The notes beneath the pieces were generated by a model. The model saw only the letters and a program-made list of their open reading frames with translations. It was not told the origin of the DNA and did no database searches. Positions 11,719 to 21,234 of a stretch of 36,617 nucleotides of DNA are shown here, piece by piece. The translations under genes were made by a program, and so were the position numbers. The stretch is from positions 1-36,617 of the forward strand of contig JAJIRX010000338.1 in the NCBI GenBank assembly GCA_023853785.1, in the 5' to 3' direction. The stretch's first letter is position 1, and each line of letters starts with the position of its first letter. Source of the stretch: Psilocybe azurescens. Lineage: Eukaryota; Basidiomycota; Agaricomycetes; Agaricales; Agrocybaceae.

Positions 11719-12302
11719 CGTTGGGCATTGTGGGGGAATCTTCGTTCGGCGGACTTGATTGGCATGGGCCAATTATCCGCTTAGCTCGTGGTTGTTTGGC
11801 TGATCTGGGGGTAGGCCGTTTAGTGGGGCTTGTTCGCCACTTGCTTCGGTGTTCGACTCACTACCTTCACCCAGGACCTGGGCCACGTTCACGGCGTCGA
11901 GTATGTGGGAACCAGGGAGAGCTGGTACCGCTAGTCTTGGCTGCTGGACCTGGGCGCCCCCGCCCTTGTTAGTTATCTCCTGCTGGTGTTGCATCTGCTC
12001 CACCCCAGGCTTCCTAAGGCTAGGGTCATTCCTATCCTATATCCGCGAGGTTGTTCTTTGTAGATAGGTTCAGTTCATTGTCTCCTATTCTGCATCGAGG
12101 TTGGCGTTATATCCCCACAGTAGCTACCCCGTTATGTGTTCAGCACGGTCATTTATCGTAGGCTTCAGCGTTTCCAACGGACTCTTAGTAGTTTCGGCGA
12201 ACAGTTTCTTAGTAGTTACCTGGTCGGGCATTTGTACTTAGCGACCGGACTGCTTTCGCGCACCGGTATACAAATTGATGATTTTAAAAAAAAAAAAAAA
12301 AA

Positions 12303-12317
12303 GATCCTTGAATGCAG
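12303..12317 (+). repeat. Target-site duplication, 3' copy (15 bp)
   Basis: This is identical to 7825-7839 and directly abuts the 17-A tract. The perfect match argues for a fairly recent insertion. Confidence 0.95.
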
Positions 12318-13327
12318 CAAACTAGTTTGAATTTACATCCACGGATACTACCCTCATTCTGAATTCCGATTTTCCATGATTTGACATTAAGCATTGTAGT
12401 AACGTGGTCTCATCTTATACCTATGAAATACTATAGCTTCGTGCACAGCGACAATCAGCCCGACGTCGACCATTAATCGACATGGTGAATGCCGATGAGA
12501 TCGTTGTTCTTTGAGCTGCTCCCGTACGCCGTCCCCTTTCCAGACATGCCCGTACTTCATCAACATCGAAAGTTCCTTTGATGACTGTTCCTGCTCTTCC
12601 GCTCCATAATTCCAAAGATAAATTAGACCAACTGGACACTGGTACGATATCTCGCAGTGTGAGATAGACCCGAAACAAATTGAAGGGACAACCAGATGAT
12701 GCTTTAGCTTGTCTCATCTCTCCCGGATCAGATTGCCGCATACACATGAGGGTATGACGGCTGGAAGATGATCTCCAAATACATATTTCGGCGCTTCTAT
12801 TTAATCTGCACATTGCTTGAGCTCACCTCAGTCTTAATACATCGATCCCATCATCTTCTTATGGTCGGCTACATCGGATGCCTAGGGAGAATATCGACTT
12901 TACATGTCAAGATTATACCGAACCGCCCGGATTTGTCCGCGTCAGACTAATAAAATGGCAAATAGTGTGTTTTGAGTACTCTATGAAGGTTAACCATCAA
13001 AGTACTGGCATACGCAGTGCCGATCTCGGAGATGCTACAGGTACAATAGACTCAATATAGATGTACTTTGGGACAAGCGTGTAATCTAGATACCGAGTCA
13101 GTTGCTTGTCTAACGCAATATTCCGTCCGAAAATTTCGGAGAGGACAACTCCATATGTCCAGTGAGTGAACTGAAGAGGTCGAATCATGGTAGTTGTGGA
13201 ATAATTTCTGGGAACGTCCATGATGACTGTTTAAGAAAAATGGACAACTAAGATAATGATACTATAGTGAACTGAGATATATAAAGTGTTCAGTGGATGA
13301 AGATCCCCAGCCTAAAAGCATCTCTCA
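12318..13327. other. Gap with weak protein-kinase-like fragments on minus
   Basis: On the minus strand, 12997-13221 reads HWTYGVVLSEIFGR, resembling kinase subdomain IX (DVWSFGVVLWEI). About 12540-12640 reads VIKGTFDVDEVRACLE, resembling the glycine-loop region of fungal kinase-like proteins. In the direction of transcription the subdomain IX piece comes first, so they cannot be one colinear kinase; two decayed tandem copies are possible. No catalytic HRD or DFG motif is seen. Treat as unproven. Confidence 0.2.
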
Positions 13328-14645
13328 ATGTCTATGCCCAATATTCCAATCCCAGTCAACATTCAAGAAAATGAAATTAGCGGCAGCCTCAATAACTCCA
13401 TGCTTTTGAATTTTCTTATGGGTAAATCCCTACTTCTGTCAATATCATTAACACAAACTTATGTGCGTCAGGAATTTACACCATGGTATATGGAGGAACA
13501 ATGTACCTTTACTGTGGGTTTTCCGTATATCTGAAAAGAAACTGTCAACGACGTGTCTTACAGTATCCAAGAAGCCTGCAAACTTGAACAGTCGCATTGT
13601 TCTATCAACCATTTCTGTGCTATATTTGCTTTGCTTCTTGGACTTTGTTACGCAATGGTATTACCTTGACTGGGTAGTTGTCATTAATGGAGACACACGA
13701 AAATCAATTTTTTGGGGAACAGTTGGGAACAACCTTGAATGGACCTGGGTAATAAGTGAATTTCTAGAGAATTCCTTGTTTATTATTTCTGATGGACTAC
13801 TGGTTGGTCAGTATCATTGATTATTACTTAATTCTCATCAATGTCTTGGCAGATATGGAGATGCTACCACGTCTGGGGACAATCATTCTGGGCAATTTCG
13901 GCTCCATTGATACTTTTAGTTACGGAATGTGGTAAGTCCTATGGATAAAGTTCTGGCGTAAATTTACCAGGAATAACATGTCCATTGCAGGTCTCTTTGT
14001 TACGACAACAGTTTTAGAATTTAAATTTGATCAGATAACCAGTTACGCAAATTCTAATCTATTCGATAGTATCTTCAGTGCTCTGACATTTGTGTCGCTG
14101 GGAACCACCATGATTACAACATTTTTATTGGTTACAGAATACATTCTGTCTCTCGATTAAATGGTTCACCCTCCAAAAGACTATTCAACCACATTGTGAT
14201 AAAGATCATCGAGTCGGCTGCAGCCTACGCACTTGTACTTCTCCTCTATGCCATTGAAATCATTGTTCCGTCATTCAGTGTGTCGGGATCTCCTATGGAT
14301 TTAGCTGATTATTACATTGAAGTAATTGTCACTGTTGTCTCAGTAAGTACCTTCTAATGTTGATCTGCATATCTAACCTAGATGCAGGGGATGGCACCAA
14401 CAATTCTGGTTGCCAGAATTGCTCTTACAGACCCCAACAGAACGGAGGCATCAGCCACGCTCACTCACATATCCGGTGACTTGCAATTTAGATCACAGCA
14501 AGGGAGTGGTAGTGACCGCAATGGAAACACCACTGGAGCAGATGTTAACGCCTCGGTTCAGGCAGACGATGCAGAGCTGACACCGGTGATCGAAGTGAAG
14601 AGGGAGTCGAGAACGGATGTTACATCTGGAGACAATCAAGTCTAA
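13328..14645 (+). CDS. Fungal multipass membrane protein, six exons, one frame slip
   Basis: Exons: 13328-13421, 13472-13513, 13564-13802, 13853-13931, 13991-14342 and 14388-14645 (or from 14382; both acceptors keep frame). Introns of 45-59 nt have GT-AG ends. The product begins MSMPNIPIPVN and has about seven hydrophobic segments, among them LLNFLMGIYTMVYGGTMYLY, SAPLILLVTECGLFVTTTVL and AAYALVLLLYAIEIIV. It also has DGLLIWRCYHVWGQSFW between helices and ends in a hydrophilic tail after GMAPTILVARIAL. This matches a large Agaricomycete family of seven-helix membrane proteins whose function is unknown to me; a receptor role would only be a guess from topology. Exon 5 changes frame near 14125-14135 next to a T-run: the first half ends in LLVTEYILSLD and stop, while the other frame continues GYRIHSVSRLNG as the family does. 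One base appears missing, by mutation or sequencing. Confidence 0.78.
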
Positions 14646-16619
14646 AGCGCATTGCGGCAAAGAAATGGCGGGCGATGGCGGGCACATTAGACATTAAATA
14701 TCGCTCCTCTTTTACTTTCTTTTCTTTTCCTTATTAAATTTATATTTAACATTCTACAATTGGTACACGTCAAAGCAACAGTTGCTATGTTGATTATTTA
14801 ACATCTTCGTTCTGTATTTCACATTATTGCTTGGTCTCATGATTACTTTTCTCGTCTTCCATCTGTCGGTGAACAGTGCCTAGTATATACAATCACACAC
14901 ATTTTTACAAGGAATCCTATCATCTTTCTTCTTCAACAGTAACAAAGAAATGCTAAATGTATCAGCACTCACATTAAACACTTACCGACCTCATATCCTC
15001 CCAATTCCGGAGGTGTAAACTGGGTAAACGTTAATGAAAGTAGCCGTCAGGTGTTGATATCGCCACTCTCTTCTCAACAGAGAGAAATCAACAGAACAAT
15101 GATTCTCACAACTAGAAAATGAGTCCTCAAGTTAGGCACCCAGCTTCGTGCAACTTAATACGTCTCTAGATTCATTGGCACGATGCACTGGCAGGTCAGA
15201 GCGGTCTAAATTCGAGCTCAAACCGTCAAACGTCTAGTTATCAACACCCGCTTTTTTATATAACATTTAAATGTGAGCTTGAGCTCGAATGCCTTCGAAT
15301 GTACTCATTGTATACCAACCCACCAATCCTACGACCTAAACCTAGACAAAACAGTGTAACAGCACCCCGTCGATCTCTGGACTCATTCAATTCATCCATA
15401 TTTTCTGACACTGACACACTGTTCATCCCACGTCCTCCTCACTCTCTCTTCATATAATCCTCTGGCCTACACCCCTTTAAATTCAACTCCTCTCCCTCTC
15501 CCAAAACCAGTCCCAATAATTGTATGTGCCCCTACCTCATCCCAAATGTACACATACGCGCACCCATACACATATTTCCAGTGTGCAACAGGTCCGCCAC
15601 AGTTTCCTGTAATGGCACACGATCGAGGCGCACGCAGAGCAAATTTTACGTATCTAGAATTATCTAACTCTTGCGTCCTGCCTCCAGTTTAACGAATCTG
15701 GGAGCGGGAGCGCTGTGAAAATGCCCATGTTGTCCGAGAAGGTCTAGAGGAGTGGGGCACACTAAGGTGAACGGTGCTTACTGTTGTGTTTGATGCTTGA
15801 GCTTATGTGAAATGGTGGGGTCATGCCTACAGAACACGTACGCTCTCCATGAACATGTATAATAAAATTAGTAAATCGACACACCCACCGCCCACGCATG
15901 AATGAACAAGATTTTGAGAGTAAAAGTCGAGATTGTAAGCAGCAAAAACTAAGCAAAATATCCGATTCAAATATGGAGGGATCCATGCATGTTATGGTCG
16001 GTTGATGTCCAGAGGGAGATCGTGAAAGACGGAAGAGGGGATCACATAATGTCATGGAATAAGTGAGGAGGAAGAGGGAGCAGTGCGTTGCTGTACCCCA
16101 ATGCCAGGGAATTATAAGCACCTGAGAGCTAACATTCTGGGCACTTGAACCACGATGAGAAATCCACGCTTCAACATCAACAGTTGTCTTGTTCCCAATG
16201 CAAGTCTACAGTTACCTCTTCTTCGTCCATTCAGAGTCCTGCTCAGAAGGTCAGACTCAACTAAAGTCGTCCTGCCTCTCCTTCTCATGAATCCCCTCAT
16301 CCCTCAATGCGGCGTTGAAGTCAGCATATTTTCCAAGAAGTCCGTATATCGAGAACCGCCTTTATCATATGCACTTGTTAGAGCGTGTGTTTCTGTATGG
16401 ATTCTGGATCCGATTCCATCGAGGGCGAGAGTGAGAACGCGGATGCGAATGTCATTGATATCGCAGAAGATTCAATGGCACAAATAACCGAACAGATGAA
16501 TCAGCACGGACTGACTATACCGCAATCAAGAAAAGGAGATAGGAAGGATGGTAAGAAGCCGGGCAAGCCGATGAAGAGCAATTAGTATTGTGTATTTGAG
16601 AAGTGAGTAATTTCCTTTT
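14646..16619. other. Non-coding interval with an inverted repeat
   Basis: No convincing gene is seen. 14700-14760 is A/T-rich and probably holds the polyadenylation region of the membrane protein gene. An 11-bp inverted repeat lies at 15211-15221 and 15279-15289. Short plus frames at 16155-16585 are not supported by homology, though 16385-16585 (acidic, then Lys-rich, ending KSN) lies just upstream of duplicate copy B and could be its 5' exon. Confidence 0.35.
15211..15289. repeat. 11-bp inverted repeat
   Basis: TTCGAGCTCAA at 15211-15221 is reverse-complementary to TTGAGCTCGAA at 15279-15289, separated by 57 bp that include an A/T-rich centre. It could form a cruciform or be a vestige of a small inverted-repeat element. 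No flanking duplication was found. Confidence 0.5.
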
Positions 16620-16990
16620 CGTTCCTTTTGGATGTATTCGGCCTGCCTTTCCTCCTCTCTTTCCTTTGTATGTTTTTTGGAGGAATTTTATAACTCTCCG
16701 TTCTTTGTCATTCAATTGTGGACCTTTCCTGTTACTTTGATCATGCACTCTCAACGGTTTTCCCTCTTTCCCTCCACTTCAGTTTCCTCTTTCTCTCGCC
16801 TTTCTCCTTCTACTCTTCCCAGCACAATTACCCAAACTCCCTCCCTCCCTTTTTATCTTATTCTTACAGCAGGGTATTCGTTGTCGTCAACAACCTTTTG
16901 CTATGTTCTCCGCCTACTCTCACCATCGTGCAGATCACGTCCGCCGGCGCATCGGGTAGCTCGTTCGAGCAACTCATTAGTCGGACTATT
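16620..16990 (+). repeat. Dispersed duplicate, copy B (pairs with 669-1045)
   Basis: A T/C-rich tract ends in TTCTTACAG (16861-16869). The following about 120 bp match copy A: in the plus frame NNLLLCSPPTLTIVQITSAG and SSFEQL. A possible donor GTGAGT lies at about 16604. The plus frame then stays open to about 17212 with Gly/Glu/Val-rich simple sequence. Shared splice position plus scattered substitutions suggest two old copies of one exon, not a recent repeat. Confidence 0.45.
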
Positions 16991-18578
16991 TTTCGGAGCT
17001 ATTGTGTGTTGACGCCTGTTGCTATGTTAGGGAGTGATGGATGGGCTGTGGTTGGCCGAGCTTTAGGATTGGGTGAGGTGCAGGAGGGAAGGGGTGAGTT
17101 GGGTGGTGGGAAGGGATGGGGTTTGATCCTGGAACATAAAGAAATGGTGAAGGTTGAGGTGGAGGCCGAGGTCGTAGTCATAGTTGAGCAGAATTTTAGG
17201 ATCCAATCATAGAATGTACATGTATGTACATAGTGAGAAGTTAACGTCCGGATTGTGGGGAGAGTTCGCGGAAGATGGTGAGTGCCATACAATCTTTGCA
17301 ATTTGACCTCAACCTCAACCTCGACCGGACTCACAGCTCGCAGACTCCATTTTCACCATCCCATCAACGACGGCACGCATCCCGGTGAGGATGATAATCG
17401 ATCTCCATGCTCTATCTGAAAGAATGTCTGCACAGAGCACGCCCAGCACCTTGTGTACAGCACGTGAGAGTATACAAAAGTGGCCGTAACCAATAAGTAG
17501 TTACTCAAGACATGTGTTGACAGTGTTAACGATGACGCAATGACCAATTTGTCTCATTTATTTGCTCCATAGTTGTCATTGTAACTCATTTGGAGACGAA
17601 GTAAAATGTTAAACTCCCCTACTGTGCTGAAAATTTGACGCTTGGAGTCCCTTCATTAATAGTGCCCTAACACTGTCATTTTTTATTCCTTCTGCTCCAT
17701 CTGATTTCTGCTTGACCAATCAGCCTTCAATCGCGTTATCATTTGGCAGGCGTCTACTATGTGTCGATTCACTACCCATTGTTCTATCTATGTGGGTAAA
17801 TTTGAGATGAATCTTATCATGGCGGATATAATCAGATTGAAAACAGGAGGACGGTTGCAACCCGTCTGGGGGTGCATGGGCGCTTATAATATCGTGTAGA
17901 TTTTCAACGAGTGACACGTAACATTCCTGCAGTAATTCTGTGAGCCAAACACACATTTTGAAGAGAGATACAAAACTTTCCGACGATGGAGATGCCGAGG
18001 TCTTTGATGAACCAGGGCAGGTTTTGGGTGATTGCAGTCATTGTCGTGGCGGGAGAGGAGGTGAGGTGAGGCAGAAAGTCACGCCGGCAGTCGAGTCACA
18101 TATGTTATGTGATTCGGTGTGTGACGCAAACGAGTTCTTGACCAACTTGACCACTTACTTGTGTTGTGGGCCGAGGCTTTGCCCGGCGTTACGAGTCCTT
18201 TTTTATTTTTACACTGTATTCTTTGAGTCTCGGTATCTGCAATTATAGTATTCGTACCAGAGCCTACAGAAAAATATATTACATAATCGTCATTTCTTAT
18301 GTTATCAATGTTACTAAATTGTCGAATCCGCCTCCGTCACTGGCAGCTTTAGATCCAAACAGGACATCAAACTTACCTAAAGAGAATAGGTCAAGTGATC
18401 GAACGAGGAGTCGAACAACGGACAGTCATAGTAGGTGCGTCCGAAGGACGTGATTAGTTTGGAGGGATATGTTTTATAAATTTTACATCTTAACGAAAGT
18501 GAAATTTTGATAGGTGGAAGTGAATTAGAGAGAAATTAGCGAAAGCGATGTAAGTAATTGGCGCGCGAGAAAGTCGAA
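16991..18578. other. Non-coding interval
   Basis: Short frames only. The minus frame 16999-17334 and plus frame 16991-17212 are opposite readings of the same Gly/Glu/Val simple sequence. A self-complementary TGTACATGTATGTACA lies near 17217. Nothing else is supported. Confidence 0.35.
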
Positions 18579-18609
18579 CTCCGAATCACACAGAGAACGC
18601 GATTCGGAG
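18579..18609. promoter_or_regulatory. 9-bp hairpin-forming inverted repeat upstream of the 18751 gene
   Basis: CTCCGAATC at 18579-18587 pairs with GATTCGGAG at 18601-18609 across a 13-nt loop, in a locally GC-rich patch 142 bp upstream of the predicted start codon. It may be a dyad protein-binding site in the promoter; this is position-based inference only. Confidence 0.3.
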
Positions 18610-18750
18610 CGCGACGCGAAAGCTTATCAGACGGGCTCATGAACTACCGTCGTGAATAATGAGGATTAAATTCTTGAGTAAGTTTAATTTCTTTCTTTTT
18701 TTCTCCACCAATAATTCCTCGTTATAATATCACTTACTTCAATTTCAAAC

Positions 18751-19837
18751 ATGCCTTCTACTGAGCAAGAGAATTCTCAGACTGAAGGTAAGAGTTCCAT
18801 TATGCAATAATATGATTCTATTAAATATTGACCCAGTCCTTGCAGCGTTGGCTGCTTGTTTATCGCAATACCCGGAGAATTTCAAACGTTTTGGGACTTC
18901 AGGTGAGTGGAGATCTCTCAACGTATTCTTACCACTCTGACAGGCACCCGACGCATCCTCACGACACCATATTTTATGTTGACTCCACCGCCGTCTCCTC
19001 TCATATTTCTTGTTCCATCGCTATGGCAGCCGTCGAGTTAGAAATGAAACAAACTGGTTATCGATTGGATTTGTGCTCGGCGAATGTGGATCTTGTTGGC
19101 TCAGATGCGGACCTTCACACCTCCATTGGACGCCCGGTGTCCGATATGACGATATCTGCAAGCAGACCGATTCGGATGCTGCTGAAAGCCAATATGTCGG
19201 TGAGCAGCTCATCTACTCCTCTCGGCGTCTGTAATATGCCATACTCACCTATTCTACCGTGGTTTTTCACGCGCCGGCACAGTCAATGGTTCGAGCGTTA
19301 TCGCCATCAGCGACGCTAGCTTGAACGTCGATAACTTCCGACGTAAGTCAAATTTTCACTATCGTTTATCCGTGATTTGACGCCCTTTCAGTTGATATCG
19401 ATGCCTGTAATGCCAAGTGGTCGTCGTTCAGTGAGCTATCCAACGTTAAGGATCAAGACAGTCCAGACGATACCGATCCCGCCATCGTAGAGGTCGTCGG
19501 TGCCATCGAAGAGCACACTGACACAAGAACCGCCGGAAAAACGGGTACATGCGTTCCATCGACAGGGACGACAACCGCGACGAGGTTCTGGTTATGTGGA
19601 ATCCCCCTCCTTTCCTTTCGGCTGGATTGCAGAGCGCTGAACGGAACCTATTCCCACTTCGTCAACCTTCGCCTCGATGACGTTCCACTTGCTTGGTTAC
19701 GATACCCGAATCTTCAGCAAGAATTTGAGTCCGACGATGAGGACGAGACCGACGCCGAGGACGAGACCTGGGTATGCCCGAACAAAGCCATATGCCCTCA
19801 TGAGGTCGAAGACAGGTACCCTGGAGCTGAGAATTAG
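18751..19837 (+). CDS. Hypothetical protein, six exons, 270 aa, acidic C-terminus
   Basis: Exons 18751-18787, 18837-18902, 18944-18977, 19030-19199, 19283-19342 and 19392-19837 join into 813 nt with no internal stop (270 residues plus TAG). Introns are 41-83 nt. Four have GTAAG or GTGAG donors; the third (18978-19029) uses a weaker GTTGAC donor but restores the frame exactly. The protein starts MPSTEQENSQTEV and contains VLAALAACLSQYPENFKRFG, LGECGSCWLRCG, DASLNVDNFRLDID and an acidic stretch near the end (ESDDEDETDAEDE). No signal peptide or membrane segment is evident. Around 19545-19680 an alternative frame (YMRSIDRDDNRDEVLVMWNP) looks at least as protein-like, so two compensating slips are possible there. 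I do not recognise the family. Cys-rich and acidic parts would suit a nuclear or regulatory protein, but this is only a guess. Confidence 0.6.
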
Positions 19838-21234
19838 GGTTCCTACCCGCTTTGTATTCCCTTCTTTCGTCGAACTATATTTGTCCGCATCATAGCCATC
19901 GTCCGCGTTCCTTTCTGTTGCATTGCTGTCATTTTAATTAGTTGCCAAATAATACATTCTTGAACTTGAAACCAACATAAAATTGACTATTAAGTTTAAA
20001 TTAACGATACAAACGCATGATGAAGATAGTGCAAAGGAAGCATTAACGATTACAAATCATAGTCTCAATTTCTGTGGGCACTAGCGTAGATGGAAAGTTA
20101 ATTTCCATTCCACATTGAACATAGCATCGCTCACATGATGTACGTGAAACCTGAACATCTCAATCAACTCTGTTCGTTGAAGGACGACGCCTATCAATGT
20201 TATCTCGTTAGTATGAAATAAAATATTTATTTATTTATCATACCTCCCTGGATTCTTAACGATTGATGGTGTTGATGTTCGGTATAGAGGTTGATTGGAG
20301 ACTGTGAGTAGCGAAGACAGAAGCGATGATAGACAATTTCATTTTCAATCGAGGCAATGGATTAATTACTCACAGAATATGAGAAGCTGACAGACATATT
20401 ACCACAAAATTTATTTGAATTTGTACACTACTCAAAAATGGGGACATTGCTTGTTTTCATAAGTCCATGAGCGCTTCCAGGCATGCGTGCGAAGTTGGGA
20501 TGGTTTGAGTAATTCGTGTTTACCAGTTATGGTAAGATCATTTTGATGGCTTGACACTTTCCCTAAAAGGTTGTAACGCAGAAGGTTGGAAGAAGCTTAT
20601 CTTCTCTGAAGTATCAGCATCAGTATGTCAGAATGTATTATAGGTATACCAAAGAATCAATACTAGATATCATAGGATAGATACCAGTTTGAGTGTTCAG
20701 TACACAGTTCAACCTGAGCACTGTGAACATCCAAGGATGCCGAATCTCAATGTGAATTATCACTTACAAGGATTTACAAGTATCATTGTCTGATAATAGG
20801 CATACATAGGGTTCCTAGATAGACTTTGAACTAAATCCAATGTTGAATCTGATTTGTAGCCCACTTACCTCATGATTGAAGCCACATAGATTCGAACAAA
20901 TTTGAGTGAGAGGACAGTAACCGGGTCTACGTAATGTTCATGGGACATTTGCGTGATGCGGAAATTTTAATGGAGGCTATGTAGTTTCCCTGAAGGGAGG
21001 AATGATCGGGATGACCAGGCAGAAAGGCCTGGGAAGGCCGACAACGGTATGTATTAAGGGGTATAGAGTGCAATGTGGACAAAAATTAACATTATAGAAT
21101 AAAGCATGGTAGTTATGAGCACAGTGGTTAATGAGCAAGAAATTTTACAATATAAGATGTATGGGAGGAATAATAGCAGGCTGGTAGATATAACATGTGC
21201 CCAATGATCAGAGGTGGACATAAAAGCGAGCGGC
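19838..21234. other. Gene-free A/T-rich interval
   Basis: There are no open frames of note. A short hairpin, CCAGGC and GCCTGG around AGAAAG, lies at about 21018-21035. It was considered as a Helitron 3'-terminal hairpin, but no CTRR end lies at the right distance. Confidence 0.4.

Larger units (their letters stand above)
7840..12302 (+). mobile_element. Non-LTR retrotransposon (LINE), Tad1-like, no ORF1
   Basis: The 4463-bp insertion is bounded by a perfect 15-bp target-site duplication and ends in 17 A residues (12286-12302), the hallmark of target-primed reverse transcription. It carries one long coding region on plus: an AP-like endonuclease at the N-terminus, reverse transcriptase with YVDDG, RNase H, and a Cys/His knuckle. 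EN-RT-RNase H order in a fungus points to the Tad1/I-like group; that group name is an inference. The coding region starts 22 bp from the 5' end and there is no gag-like ORF1, so the copy is probably 5'-truncated. At least eight frame changes break the ORF, so this copy cannot encode a full protein as read. About 570 bp of 3' sequence without coding signal precede the A-tract. Confidence 0.93.

Noticed and set aside
12286..12302. A-tract as simple microsatellite
   Set aside because: Its position directly before the second copy of the 15-bp duplication identifies it as the LINE tail.
21015..21036. Hairpin as Helitron 3' terminus
   Set aside because: The CCAGGC/GCCTGG hairpin is not followed within about 10-15 nt on the minus strand by CTRR, and it lies beyond the Spt5-like gene.
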